The translations under genes were made by a program, and so were the position numbers. A DNA stretch of 64,000 bases from Propionibacterium acidifaciens DSM 21887 (lineage in GTDB: Bacteria > Actinomycetota > Actinomycetes > Propionibacteriales > Propionibacteriaceae). The notes beneath the pieces were generated by a model that was given only the letters and a program-made list of their open reading frames with translations, had not been told where the DNA came from and did no database searches. Of the stretch, positions 37,134 to 46,114 are shown piece by piece (positions within the stretch are counted from its first letter, which is position 1; the number at the start of each line of letters is the position of its first letter). The stretch is from NCBI RefSeq assembly GCF_000426605.1, contig NZ_AUFR01000012.1:1-64000 (forward strand), given 5' to 3'.

Positions 37134-37717
37134 GACAGCCCCCGCACATGGGTGAACTCGGCGCGGCGGCCGGGCAGCTTGACGATGCCGAGCCCGTCGA
37201 TGCGCACCCGCGTCCCGACGGGCAGCGACATGCCGTGCTCGCGCAGCCAGACGGCGGCCACGGCGCGCAGGTGCATCCTCTTGGCGTGCGTGATCGCCTC
37301 GAGCGGCGCCCCGTAGCCGGTGCCGGTGCGGTACTTCACCTCGACGAAGACGAGGGCGTCCTCGAGAGGATCGTGGACGACGAGGTCGATCTCGCCGGCA
37401 CTGCACCGCCAGTTCCGGTCGAGGACGCGCCAGCCCAGCCGCTCCAGGTGCTCGGCGGCCAAGGCCTCGCCCCGCCGACCCGATGCCGCGGTGCCGCCGG
37501 TGCCCAGCGGCCGCCCCTCGTCGCGGCCCGATGCCGCAGCGCCGCGCTCCGAGGGGCCGTTCGAGGCCGGGCATCGCCTCGCCGCGCCGTTCGGCGCCGC
37601 CGCCCAGTGACCCGCCGGGCCCCCGTCGGTGCGCCCATCGCCCGTGCGCCGGGCGCCCACCGGCACGGCTCCCCGCGATGCCCCCGTCGTTCCTCTGCCC
37701 GTCGATCTGGTGCTCAT
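37130..37717 (-). CDS. UPF0102 (YraN) family nuclease-like protein
   Basis: Small endonuclease-fold protein of unknown role. The core (residues about 82-195) begins GRRGEALAAEHLERLGW and has the PD-(D/E)XK-like residues in GEIDLVV and VFVEVKYRTG. About 80 Gly/Ala/Arg-rich residues precede it, unusual for this normally 120-residue family. ATG 37717 follows GGAGG by eight bases, so the extension may be real; no closer start with a ribosome-binding site was found. Confidence 0.85.
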   Translation of the reverse strand: MSTRSTGRGTTGASRGAVPVGARRTGDGRTDGGPAGHWAAAPNGAARRCPASNGPSERGAAASGRDEGRPLGTGGTAASGRRGEALAAEHLERLGWRVLDRNWRCSAGEIDLVVHDPLEDALVFVEVKYRTGTGYGAPLEAITHAKRMHLRAVAAVWLREHGMSLPVGTRVRIDGLGIVKLPGRRAEFTHVRGLS

Positions 37718-37794
37718 CACCACCACCTCCGTTGGGAGTGTGGTCGGCGCGGGCCGTTCCGATCAGTTGTCCACAGGTCCGTCCGGGGCCGGAC

Positions 37795-38109
37795 TCACTT
37801 CGTCTCCGGCACCTCGAGGTCGGTGTGCTGGATCTCCTCGATGGAGACGTCGCGGAAGGTGAGGACCTTGGCCGACTTCACGAAGCGGCTGGGCCGGTAC
37901 ATGTCCCAGACCCAGGCGTCGCCGAGGGAGACCTCGTAGTAGACGTCGCCGCCCTCGGTGCGCACCTTGAGGTCGACCGCGTTGCACAGGTAGAAGCGCC
38001 GTTCGGTCTCGACGGCGTAGGCGAAGATGTTCACCACGTCCTTGTACTCGCGGTACAGATCGAGCTCGAGTCTGCTCTCGTAGGCATCCAGATCATCGGC
38101 GCTGCTCAT
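37795..38109 (-). CDS. DUF2469 family protein
   Basis: A 104-residue acidic protein conserved across Actinobacteria next to rnhB, function unknown. It begins MSSADDLDAYESRLELDLYR in homologue fashion, with ERRFYLCNAVDLKVR and VWDMYRPSRFVKSAKVLTF. The ATG overlaps the rnhB stop (ATGA); a TAGGCT hexamer lies nine bases upstream and might give an extra near-leaderless transcript. Confidence 0.92.
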   Translation of the reverse strand: MSSADDLDAYESRLELDLYREYKDVVNIFAYAVETERRFYLCNAVDLKVRTEGGDVYYEVSLGDAWVWDMYRPSRFVKSAKVLTFRDVSIEEIQHTDLEVPETK

Positions 38110-38744
38110 GATTGGACCAGCCTAGCCGCTGCCCGGACGTTCGCGTAGCCGAGCCGGTGGATGGCGCACGGCCCGAGCCGCTCGAGGCGCTCGCGGTGCA
38201 GCGCCGTGACGTAGCCCTTGTGGGTGGCGAAGCCGTAAGCCGGGTACTGCTCGTCGTAGCCGACCATGATGCGGTCCCTGGTGACCTTGGCGATGATCGA
38301 GGCCGCGCTCACGCAGGCGCACACCCGGTCGCCCTTCCACATGCCCAGGCCGGGGACGGGGAGCCCGGGCACCTCGAAGCCGTCGATGAGGGCGAATCGG
38401 GGCCCGGGGTCCAGGCGCAGCAGGGCGCGGCGCAGCCCCTGGAGGTCCGCCTCGGCCATGCCCAAGCGGTCGCACTCATCGGCCTCGACGCGGACGCACG
38501 ACCAGGCCAGGGCGCGGGCGGTGATCTCCTCGTAGAGGCGCTCGCGGGCCCGCGCGGTGAGCCGTTTGGAGTCGTCGAGACCCTCGATGAGACCGGCCGG
38601 GGAGTCGTCGAGGATGACGGCTGCTGCGACGAGGGGGCCCGCGCAGGCGCCCCGCCCCGCCTCGTCGGCACCGGCGACGGGGCCGAGACCGGCCTCGGTC
38701 AGGGCGCGCTCGTAGCCGTACGGGCGCTCGGCCCGCACACTCAC
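38106..38744 (-). CDS. rnhB: Ribonuclease HII
   Basis: Cleaves the RNA strand of RNA-DNA hybrids and removes misincorporated ribonucleotides. The 212-residue protein has the metal-binding start VAGADEAGRGACAGPLVAAA with the DE pair, and further on the region SIIAKVTRDRIM and GYVTALHRERL. The GTG start overlaps the lepB stop (GTGA). Order rplS-lepB-rnhB-DUF2469-yraN-comM-dprA is the usual actinobacterial one. Confidence 0.96.
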   Translation of the reverse strand: MSVRAERPYGYERALTEAGLGPVAGADEAGRGACAGPLVAAAVILDDSPAGLIEGLDDSKRLTARARERLYEEITARALAWSCVRVEADECDRLGMAEADLQGLRRALLRLDPGPRFALIDGFEVPGLPVPGLGMWKGDRVCACVSAASIIAKVTRDRIMVGYDEQYPAYGFATHKGYVTALHRERLERLGPCAIHRLGYANVRAAARLVQS

Positions 38745-39547
38745 GAGGGTTTGCAGGGACTGAGGTTGATGACGGGCTGGGCCGGCGCCGCGCCGGCGTC
38801 CGGGACCGAGGCGAAGGTGCCGGGGATGTGCAGCCTCGTCGCCCTGGAGAACGGCAGCGCGATCGCCACGACGGGGCCCGTCACGTCGGCGACGGGGACG
38901 AAGGCCCCCGTGCCCTCGGCCTCACCGGGGGCGCTGTCGCACAGGTGGTAGCGGGAGTCGCGAGAGTCGTTGCGGTGGTCGCCCATGACGAAGACGCGGT
39001 CGGCCGGCACGACGAGGTCGAAGGGGATGTCGCTCGGCGAGACCATCGAGCCGTTCGCCTCGTAGAGATAGGGGTCCTCGTCCAAGGGCGTGCCGTTGAC
39101 CTCGATGCGGCCGTTGTCGGTGCAGCAGACGACGTGATCGCCCGGCATGCCGATGACGCGCTTGACCAAGTGGTCGGCCGACGAGGCGGGCATGACCCCG
39201 AGGAACTCGAAGACCCTGCGCACCGGGCTCGTCGTGGTGATCGAGTTCTCGGAGAGCCAGTCGCCGGGGTCCCGGAAGACGACGACGTCGCCGCGGTGGA
39301 AGTCCACGGTCTTGACGACCACCGCCCGGTCACCGATGTCGAGCGTGTGCTCCATCGAGGAGGAGGGAATGACGAACAGCTGCACCAGGAAGGTGCGCAG
39401 GAGCGCCGACAGGATCAGCGCCACGAGAACGATGATCCCGAACTCGCCGAGGAAGCCCAGAAAACCCGACCGGGTGGACCGTCCGCCGCGGTCCTTCGTC
39501 TTCCCAGTCCTGCCGGAGGCGTCCGGGTCCTTGTCTGCCCCGCTCAC
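38741..39547 (-). CDS. lepB: Signal peptidase I
   Basis: Membrane serine protease that removes signal peptides. The 268-residue protein has a short cytosolic N-terminus, one helix (about residues 29-56), the catalytic serine at about residue 64 (PSSSMEHTL), the catalytic lysine at about 129 ([12 protein letters not shown]), and the [13 protein letters not shown] box. GTG start overlaps the rplS stop (GTGA). One helix suggests a Gram-positive-style enzyme with an extracellular catalytic domain. Confidence 0.96.
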   Translation of the reverse strand: MSGADKDPDASGRTGKTKDRGGRSTRSGFLGFLGEFGIIVLVALILSALLRTFLVQLFVIPSSSMEHTLDIGDRAVVVKTVDFHRGDVVVFRDPGDWLSENSITTTSPVRRVFEFLGVMPASSADHLVKRVIGMPGDHVVCCTDNGRIEVNGTPLDEDPYLYEANGSMVSPSDIPFDLVVPADRVFVMGDHRNDSRDSRYHLCDSAPGEAEGTGAFVPVADVTGPVVAIALPFSRATRLHIPGTFASVPDAGAAPAQPVINLSPCKPS

Positions 39548-39900
39548 GCGTGATCGCGCTTTTCCTTGATCTTGGCGGCCTTGCCGCGCAGACCGCGCAG
39601 GTAGTAGAGCTTGGCGCGGCGCACGTCGCCGCGGCGCTCGACCTCGATGTGGTCGATGATCGGGCTGTGCAGGGGGAAGGTGCGCTCGACGCCACAGCCG
39701 TAGGAGACCTTGCGGACGGTGAAGGACTCCTGGACGCCGGCGCCGGTGCGGGAGATGACGGCGCCGGTGAACATCTGGACGCGGGACTTGTTGCCCTCGA
39801 CGACCTTCACATGGACGCGGAGCGTGTCGCCCACGCGGAACTCGGGGACGTCATCGCGCAGCGACGCCCGATCGATGCTGCTGATGAGACTGTTGGTCAT
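39544..39900 (-). CDS. rplS: 50S ribosomal protein L19
   Basis: Large-subunit protein at the 30S-50S interface, 118 residues. Family blocks visible: [38 protein letters not shown] and the basic end [20 protein letters not shown] follows GAGGA by eight bases. It is separated from trmD by 192 bases in which a separate promoter may lie; I see no gene there. Confidence 0.98.
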   Translation of the reverse strand: MTNSLISSIDRASLRDDVPEFRVGDTLRVHVKVVEGNKSRVQMFTGAVISRTGAGVQESFTVRKVSYGCGVERTFPLHSPIIDHIEVERRGDVRRAKLYYLRGLRGKAAKIKEKRDHA

Positions 39901-40092
39901 GCTCTCGTCCTCGCCGGCGCCACGGGTCGCCTCGTCATGAAAGATCGGTGGGAGCCCCCGGCCGGACGATCCCCCCGTGGCAGGAGCCGGACCGGACGCA
40001 ACAGCAAATCATTCTGGCACACTCACCGCCCCGGGCCAAACGCCGCGACGGGGAGCGGCCCGGCCCCCGGCGGCGGGTCGTCCTGCCCCTCA

Positions 40093-40848
40093 TCACTCGG
40101 CGGCGGGCCGCCCGAGCAGGTCGGGACGGCGGGCGCGGGTGATCTCGAGGGAGCGCTCGGCGCGCCAGGCCCCGACCCTGCCGTGGTCGCCGGACAGCAG
40201 GACCGGCGGCACCTCGAGGCCCCGCCAGCTGGCCGGCTTCGTGTAGACCGGGTACTCGAGCAGGGGGTCGTCGGCGTCGGAGTACGACTCCTCCACGAGC
40301 GAGTCGGGGTTGCCGATGACACCGGGGACGAGCCGGACGACGGCCTCGATCATGGCCAACGCCGCGACCTCGCCGCCGTTGAGCACGTAATCGCCCAGGC
40401 TGAGCTCGCGCACGTCGAAGAGCCCGCCGGCCCAGTCGAGAACGCGGCGGTCGATGCCCTCGTACCGTCCACAGGCGAAGGCCATCGACGGGTGGGAGGC
40501 GAGGTCGGCGGCCTCGGCCTGCGTGAACGGCCGCCCGGACGGGGTGGGCACGACGAGGACCGGCCGGTCCTCGCGCGACCCGAGATCGGCCAGCAGTGCA
40601 TCGAGGGCCTCGCCCCAGGGCTCCGGCTTCATGACCATGCCCGCTCCCCCACCGTACGGGGTGTCGTCGACGGTGCGGTGGCGGTCGTGGGTGTACTCGC
40701 GCAGGTCGTGGACGTGCAGCTCGAGCAGCCCGCTCTCGACGGCCCGCCCGATGAGGCTGAGGCGGAGCGGTTCGAAGTACTCGGGGAGGATCGTCACGGC
40801 GTCGAGACGCATGGCCGGCCCGTCCGCCGCCCCCGGGCCGGCGCTCAC
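40093..40848 (-). CDS. trmD: tRNA (guanine-N1-)-methyltransferase
   Basis: SPOUT enzyme that methylates G37 of tRNAs and prevents frameshifting. The 251-residue protein has [38 protein letters not shown] and the SAM-knot [11 protein letters not shown]. The GTG at 40848 overlaps the rimM stop (GTGA) but adds 12 residues before the family's usual MRLDAVTIL start at 40812; either is possible. Confidence 0.96.
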   Translation of the reverse strand: MSAGPGAADGPAMRLDAVTILPEYFEPLRLSLIGRAVESGLLELHVHDLREYTHDRHRTVDDTPYGGGAGMVMKPEPWGEALDALLADLGSREDRPVLVVPTPSGRPFTQAEAADLASHPSMAFACGRYEGIDRRVLDWAGGLFDVRELSLGDYVLNGGEVAALAMIEAVVRLVPGVIGNPDSLVEESYSDADDPLLEYPVYTKPASWRGLEVPPVLLSGDHGRVGAWRAERSLEITRARRPDLLGRPAAE

Positions 40849-41408
40849 GAACCGTCCTCCCCGGCGCCGTCCGCGGCCTCGGCGGGCTCGTCGAGGAGAC
40901 CGGGCACATCGGCCAGGCGGACGCGTCCGGCGTCGAGGTCGACCTCGGGCACGAGCGCGGCGACGAAGGGCACGAGGCGCTCCCCGTCGGCGGTGCGCAC
41001 GACGAGCAGGTCCTGCGCCGGGTTGTGGAGGACGTCGACGAGCTCTCCGGCGTCACGGCCCGCGGCGTCGTGGACGCGCAGCCCGACGAGCTGGCGGTCG
41101 TAGTACTCGTCCCCGTCGGCGGGCCTTTCGTCGGCGGGCGCGTCGACGACGAGCTCGGCGCCCCGCAGCCGCTCGGCGCCGTCGCGGTCGCCCACCTCGT
41201 CGAAGGAGGCGACGAAGCGGCCCCCGACCCACCGGGCGGTGCGCACGGTGAGCCGGTGCCCGCCGGGGCGCGCCCGGCAGCACGAGCCGGGCGCCAGCCG
41301 GCGCCCGGGCTCGTCGGTGCGCAGCCGCAGAGTGACCTCGCCGCGCACGCCGCGGGGCCTGCCCGCGGTGGCGACGACGATCTCGACGGTCGCCGCTGCC
41401 CCGTCCAT
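40845..41408 (-). CDS. rimM: Ribosome maturation factor RimM
   Basis: Assists 16S 3'-domain maturation by binding S19. The 187-residue protein starts [18 protein letters not shown], the RimM N-terminal barrel, and continues to a PRC-barrel domain with [13 protein letters not shown] and [13 protein letters not shown]. The ATG shares one base with the khpA stop (TGATG). Open frame upstream lies inside khpA and rpsP and is not coding. Confidence 0.94.
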   Translation of the reverse strand: MDGAAATVEIVVATAGRPRGVRGEVTLRLRTDEPGRRLAPGSCCRARPGGHRLTVRTARWVGGRFVASFDEVGDRDGAERLRGAELVVDAPADERPADGDEYYDRQLVGLRVHDAAGRDAGELVDVLHNPAQDLLVVRTADGERLVPFVAALVPEVDLDAGRVRLADVPGLLDEPAEAADGAGEDGS

Positions 41409-41662
41409 CAGCGGCGACGGGGCCCGCGGCGGTCGACGTCGATGAAGTCGATGCGCACCTGCTCGGGCCCGGCGAGGGCCGACACGACGGTGCGGAGCGC
41501 CGTCGCGGTGCGGCCCTGACGGCCGATCACCTTGCCGATGTCCTCGGGGTTGACCCGGACCTCGAGCATGCGGCCACGACGGAGCTCCTTGTCGCGGATG
41601 CGCACATCCTCGGGATGGGTGACGATGCCCCGAACCAGGTGCTCCAGAGCGTCGGCGAGCAC
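41408..41662 (-). CDS. khpA: KH-domain RNA-binding protein KhpA
   Basis: Small RNA-binding protein of 84 residues, between rpsP and rimM as in most Gram-positives. The KH core contains the GxxG loop in IGKVIGRQGRTATALR. KhpA with KhpB affects cell division and elongation in firmicutes; here its role is inferred. GTG start lies two bases after the rpsP stop. Confidence 0.93.
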   Translation of the reverse strand: MLADALEHLVRGIVTHPEDVRIRDKELRRGRMLEVRVNPEDIGKVIGRQGRTATALRTVVSALAGPEQVRIDFIDVDRRGPRRR

Positions 41663-41664
41663 GA

Positions 41665-42078
41665 TCAGGCCTCGGCCTTCTCGCCGTCGGCCTCCTTGCC
41701 CCTCTTGGCGGTGACGGCGCTCGTGACGGGCTCGCCATCGGCCTCGGCGAGGGCGGCGTTGAAGAGCTCGAGCCTGTCGGCCTTCGGGGCCCTCACGTCG
41801 AGGCCCGCCGGGACGGAGTCGTCGCCGGTGAACCTCTGCCAGTCGCCGGTGCGCTTGAGCAGGGCGACGACGGCCTCGGTGGGCTGGGCGCCCACGGACA
41901 GCCAGTACTGAACGCGCTCGGAGTCGATGGCGATGACCGACGGGTCGTCCTTGGGGTGGTACTGGCCGATCTCCTCGATGGAGCGGCCGTCGCGCTTCTT
42001 GCGCGAGTCCATGACGACGACGCGGTAGTGCGGCTCGCGGATCTTGCCGAGCTTCTTCAGACGAATCTTGGTGGCCAC
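41665..42078 (-). CDS. rpsP: 30S ribosomal protein S16
   Basis: Small-subunit assembly protein of 137 residues. It opens [19 protein letters not shown] and has [14 protein letters not shown] and [13 protein letters not shown] 50-residue charged Ala/Lys/Glu tail is longer than in E. coli but common in Actinobacteria. GTG 42078 has AGGAGA about 12 bases upstream. The leader of about 140 bases before it has a promoter candidate. Confidence 0.97.
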   Translation of the reverse strand: MATKIRLKKLGKIREPHYRVVVMDSRKKRDGRSIEEIGQYHPKDDPSVIAIDSERVQYWLSVGAQPTEAVVALLKRTGDWQRFTGDDSVPAGLDVRAPKADRLELFNAALAEADGEPVTSAVTAKRGKEADGEKAEA

Positions 42079-42225
42079 GGTATGTGGTTCTCTCCTGTAC
42101 GAATGCCCGGGACGCGCCCGGGGCTGGTGGATGGGCGGGCCTCGCGCGCGTGGGGACACGGCGATGCCGCTCGACGGGGTCGGCGGGGCGGCGTGAGAGG
42201 GCACCGCGACGCAGACGCGGCGTCC

Positions 42226-42231
42226 ATTGTG
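42226..42231 (-). promoter_or_regulatory. Candidate rpsP promoter
   Basis: CACAAT on the minus strand in the context TGGCACAATGG, with TTTTCAC 18 bases upstream as a weak -35. No gene is seen between here and rpsP. Confidence 0.35.
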
Positions 42232-42276
42232 CCAGATGGCGGGATCATCGTGAAAACGCCCGATGCGGGACGGGGC

Positions 42277-43296
42277 TCAGCCGCGCGCCCGGGCGGCGAT
42301 CATCTGGGCGTACTGCACCTGCTGGGCCCAGACGCCGACCTGAGCCCGGCTGGTCACCGGAACCGTCATGGTGAAGGCCCCCTCGCCGCCCACCACCGAG
42401 ATGACGACCTGGCCGGTGGTCCGCTCCTCCTGGACGATGAGCAGCAGCAGCGAGAGCAGCAGCAACCAAACCAGGACGATCGCCAGGACGATCGCCCACG
42501 TCGGCGTGCTCTTGACGGTCTGCGACATGTCCTGGAACGAGAACTGGGCCTGCGACAGCGGGATCGTGCCGTTCGGCGTGATGACCCTGTCACCTCGGAT
42601 GAGGATGGGGCCGAGTTCGTAGCAGGGGCCCGGGGCCGCCGGGGATGGGACGACCGGCACGGGGGCCTGCCCGGCGTAGCCGCCCTGGGGCCACCCCGCG
42701 TAGCCCCCCGCCGCCGGATCGGCGCCCTGCGCGTGGCCGGTGGCGCGTCCGGCCGACGGCGGAGGCGGGTTCGTCGCCGGGGCGCCGTACCAACCCGGGG
42801 CGCCGGTCTGGAACCGGTTCGAGGAGGCCTGCCGGGGCTGCCAGTGGTTCCCCGGCGGCGCGACCGGCGCACCCGACGCGCCCGGATCGACGAACGACGG
42901 GGCCTCCCGGGCAGCCGGGTCGCGGCGGTAGTTGCTCGCATTCGGGAAGGGTTGGGCGGTCCACGGCGGCATGATCCTGGAGGCCCGGGCAGTCGGCTCG
43001 TCGGGGACGTCCCGGGCGCCGCCGGCCGGGGTCTCCGGAGCCGCCGGGGCGGCCGAGGGCCCCTGTGCGGCAGGCCCGTCCGCCCCGGCAGGGGCCTCCT
43101 GCGACCCCGGAGCCGCCGGAGCATCGGGGCCGTCCGGCCCGGCGGGGGGATTCTGCCGGGAGGCCAGCACGGTCTCGGGCAGGTCGCCCTCGTCGGGCGG
43201 GGGCGGGTCCTGCGGCACCGACGCATCCTGCCCGCCGCGGGAGAAGACGGACTCCTCGGAGTCGGCGGGTCCAACGAACTCAGGGCGCTCACTCAT
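42277..43296 (-). CDS. Pro/Ala/Gly-rich membrane-anchored protein, unknown function
   Basis: A 339-residue protein. Residues 1-225 are low-complexity, rich in Pro, Ala, Gly and Gln with repeats of PAG/APxx type and some tyrosine-glycine pieces (GGYAGWPQGGYAGQ). A folded segment (PILIRGDRVITPNGTIPLS) precedes one strong transmembrane helix at about 264-289, then a C-terminal beta-like domain of about 50 residues (TGQVVISVVGGEGAFTMTV). The disordered half would be cytosolic if the helix is a signal anchor. No family recognised. AAGAAT ends six bases before its ATG. Confidence 0.8.
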   Translation of the reverse strand: MSERPEFVGPADSEESVFSRGGQDASVPQDPPPPDEGDLPETVLASRQNPPAGPDGPDAPAAPGSQEAPAGADGPAAQGPSAAPAAPETPAGGARDVPDEPTARASRIMPPWTAQPFPNASNYRRDPAAREAPSFVDPGASGAPVAPPGNHWQPRQASSNRFQTGAPGWYGAPATNPPPPSAGRATGHAQGADPAAGGYAGWPQGGYAGQAPVPVVPSPAAPGPCYELGPILIRGDRVITPNGTIPLSQAQFSFQDMSQTVKSTPTWAIVLAIVLVWLLLLSLLLLIVQEERTTGQVVISVVGGEGAFTMTVPVTSRAQVGVWAQQVQYAQMIAARARG

Positions 43297-43383
43297 GAAC
43301 CGATTCTTTCACGGGCCGCCACGGCCTCCGCCGGGGCCGGATCATGGACGGGCGCCGTCGGCCGGCGGCGGGGCGCGGCGGGT

Positions 43384-44475
43384 TCATGGGCGCCGGGGCG
43401 TCCCGCACAGCACGATGAGCTCCGGATGGGCGCAGACGCCCACGTCACGGCGCGGATCGGCGCCCAGGACGACGAGATCGGCGCTGGCGCCGTACTGGAG
43501 CCCGGAGCGGCCGAGCCAGGAGCGGGCCCGCCAGCTCGCCGCGCCGAGCGCGAACTCGGCCGGGCCGATGGTCGCCAGGGCGGCGATCTCGTCGCTGATG
43601 CGCCCGTGGACGATGGTGCCCCCGGCATCGGTGCCCGCGTAGATCGGCACCCCGGCCTCTCGGGCGCAGGCGAGCACCCGCCGGTGACGGGCGCCAAGCA
43701 CGCGCATGTGGGCGGCGTATCGGGGGTACTTCGCCTGGCCGGCGTCCGCGATGCGCCCGAAGGTGGCCAGGTTGATCATGGTGGGCACGAGGGCGACGCC
43801 GCGGGCCGCCATCGCGCCGATGACGTCCTCGCTCATACCGGTGCCGTGCTCGATGCCGTCGATGCCGGCGTCGACGAGCTGGGCGACGGACTCCTCGGCG
43901 AAGCAGTGCGCGGTGACGCGGGCACCGAGCCTGTGGGCGCGGGCGATCGCCTCGGCGGCCTCCGCGGGGTCCCACAGCGGCGCGAGGTCGCCGAGCGAGC
44001 GGTCGATCCAGTCGCCGACGATCTTCACCCAGCCGTCCCCGGCGCGGGCCTGGCGCTCGACCTCGGCGACGAGCTCGCCGGGCTCGATCTCGGCGGCGTA
44101 CCCGGCGATGTAGCGCCTGGGGCGGGCGATGTGGCGTCCTGCGCGGATGATGCGCGGCAGTTCCGGGTCGTCGTCGAAAGCACGGGTGTCGGTCGGCGAG
44201 CCGGCGTCGCGCAGGAGGAGGGCGCCGCCGTCGCGGTCGGCGAGGGCCTGCTCGCGGGCCGTGTCCATGCTCACGGCGCCGCCACGGCCCAGCCCGACGT
44301 GGCAGTGGGCGTCGACGAGACCGGGCATGATCCAGCCGCCGTCGCACAGGGTCGTGGCCCCGTCGACGGGGCCGGGCACGAGCACGCCGTCGGCGACCCA
44401 CAGCTCCGCCGTCTCGCCGGCCGGCAGCAGCACGCCGCGCAGGCGCCAGACGCCCCGATCGTCGCGGCCACTCAT
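43384..44475 (-). CDS. Amidohydrolase family protein
   Basis: Metal-dependent hydrolase of 363 residues with the TIM-barrel pattern: HxH in LVDAHCHVGLG, a lysine in GWVKIVGDW that may be carboxylated, histidines in VTAHCF and IEHGTG, and aspartate in YAGTDAGGT; flanking N- and C-terminal strands form the usual small barrel (ASADLVVLGADPRRD). It resembles imidazolonepropionase/prolidase-like members; substrate unknown. It follows ffh by seven bases and may share its transcript. Confidence 0.9.
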   Translation of the reverse strand: MSGRDDRGVWRLRGVLLPAGETAELWVADGVLVPGPVDGATTLCDGGWIMPGLVDAHCHVGLGRGGAVSMDTAREQALADRDGGALLLRDAGSPTDTRAFDDDPELPRIIRAGRHIARPRRYIAGYAAEIEPGELVAEVERQARAGDGWVKIVGDWIDRSLGDLAPLWDPAEAAEAIARAHRLGARVTAHCFAEESVAQLVDAGIDGIEHGTGMSEDVIGAMAARGVALVPTMINLATFGRIADAGQAKYPRYAAHMRVLGARHRRVLACAREAGVPIYAGTDAGGTIVHGRISDEIAALATIGPAEFALGAASWRARSWLGRSGLQYGASADLVVLGADPRRDVGVCAHPELIVLCGTPRRP

Positions 44476-44482
44476 CGTCGGC

Positions 44483-46045
44483 TCACCCGTCGAACATGCC
44501 GCGCAGCTCGCCGGGCAGCTCGAAGTCGCCCGCCTGGGCGCCGGGCCGGGCCGGACCCGCCTGGGCGAAGGGGTTCTGCACCCCCCCGGCCAGCTGCGCG
44601 GGAACCTGCTGGCCGGTGCCCTTCTTCTTCCTGCCCTTCTTGCCCCTGCCCTTCTTCGCGGAGCGGTCCATGGCCAGGGATGAGCGCTCCGTCTTGGGCG
44701 GGCGGGGCCTGCGGGCGCCGCCCCCCATGCCCATCATCGGCCCCATCGACTGCATCATCCTGCGGGCGTCGACGAAGCGGTTGACGAGGGAGTTGACGTC
44801 GTGCACCGTGACGCCGGCGCCCCTGGCGATGCGGGCGCGCCGCGAGCCGTTGAGGATGCCCACGTCGGCGCGTTCGGCCGGGGTCATCGAGAGGATGATG
44901 GCCTCGAGATGGTCGACCTCGCGCTCGTCGAGGTTGTCGAGGGCCTCCTTCATCTGGCCGCCCGCGCCCGGCAGCATCCCGAAGATCTTCGTGAGCGGGC
45001 CCATCGTGCGCAGCTGCTTGAGCTGGTCGAGGAAGTCCTGGAGGCCGAACTCCCCGTTGCCGGCGAGCAGCTTCTCGGCGCTGGCGCGGGCCTGCTCCTC
45101 GTCGAAGGCCTTCTCGGCCTGCTCGATGAGGGTGAGCATGTCGCCCATGCCGAGGATGCGGCTGGCCATCCGGTCGGGGTGGAAGAGGTCGAAGTCGGTC
45201 AGCTGCTCGCCGTTGGAGGCGAACATGATCGGCTTGCCGAGCACTCGCGCGATGGACAGGGCCGCGCCGCCGCGGGCGTCGCCGTCGAGCTTGGACAGGG
45301 CGACGGCGTCGATGCCGACGCCCTCCTCGAAAGCGCGCGCCGTGTTGACGGCGTCCTGGCCGATCATCGCGTCGACGACGAAGAGGGTCTCGTCGGGCGC
45401 GATGGCGGCCTTGATGTCGCGGGCCTGGGCCATCATCTCCTCGTCGACGCCCAGCCGGCCGGCGGTGTCGACGACGACGACGTCGTGGAGGCCGCGGCGG
45501 GCCTCCTCGAGGGAGCCCCGGGCCACCTCCACCGGATCGCCGACCCCGTTGCCGGGCTGGGGGGCGTGGACCGGCACGCCGGCGCGCTCGCCGACGATCC
45601 GCAACTGCTCGACGGCATTGGGCCGCTGGAGGTCGGCGGCGACGAGCATCGGACTGCGCCCCTGCTCGGACAGCCAGTGGCCGAGCTTGCCGGCCAGGGT
45701 CGTCTTGCCGGCGCCCTGGAGGCCGGCGAGCATGATGACCGTCGGGCCGGGCGCGGGGGCGAAGCGGATCTGGCGCTCCTGGCCGCCGAGGATCGCGATG
45801 AGCTCCTCGTTGACGATCTTGACGATCTGCTGGGTGGGGTTGAGGACCTTCGACAGCTCGGCGCCCTTGGCGCGGTCGCGCACGTGGGAGACGAACTCCT
45901 TGACGACCGGCAGGGCGACATCGGCCTCGAGCAGGGCGATGCGGATCTCGCGGGTCGTGGCGTCGATGTCGGCGTCCGTGAGGCGGCCCTTGCCGCGCAG
46001 CGACTTGAAGGTGGCGGCGAGACGATCTTGCAGGGTGTCGAACAC
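44483..46045 (-). CDS. ffh: Signal recognition particle protein Ffh
   Basis: SRP54 GTPase that delivers nascent membrane proteins to FtsY. In 520 residues: the N domain, the G domain with GLQGAGKTTLAGKLG, DTAGRLGVDEEMM and SKLDGDARGGAALS, then the methionine-rich M domain that binds 4.5S RNA and signal sequences (MMQSMGPMMGMGGG). A Lys/Arg/Gly-rich linker follows and about 40 extra C-terminal residues end the protein. The GTG start follows a GAGGAAGAG stretch. Transcribed after ftsY, though 69 bases separate the two. Confidence 0.98.
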   Translation of the reverse strand: MFDTLQDRLAATFKSLRGKGRLTDADIDATTREIRIALLEADVALPVVKEFVSHVRDRAKGAELSKVLNPTQQIVKIVNEELIAILGGQERQIRFAPAPGPTVIMLAGLQGAGKTTLAGKLGHWLSEQGRSPMLVAADLQRPNAVEQLRIVGERAGVPVHAPQPGNGVGDPVEVARGSLEEARRGLHDVVVVDTAGRLGVDEEMMAQARDIKAAIAPDETLFVVDAMIGQDAVNTARAFEEGVGIDAVALSKLDGDARGGAALSIARVLGKPIMFASNGEQLTDFDLFHPDRMASRILGMGDMLTLIEQAEKAFDEEQARASAEKLLAGNGEFGLQDFLDQLKQLRTMGPLTKIFGMLPGAGGQMKEALDNLDEREVDHLEAIILSMTPAERADVGILNGSRRARIARGAGVTVHDVNSLVNRFVDARRMMQSMGPMMGMGGGARRPRPPKTERSSLAMDRSAKKGRGKKGRKKKGTGQQVPAQLAGGVQNPFAQAGPARPGAQAGDFELPGELRGMFDG

Positions 46046-46114
46046 TGGCTCTTCCTCGGTTGCGGATGTGGGGTCAACAATACGTGGGGTCCCCGCCCGC
46101 CGGGGCCGGGCGGG

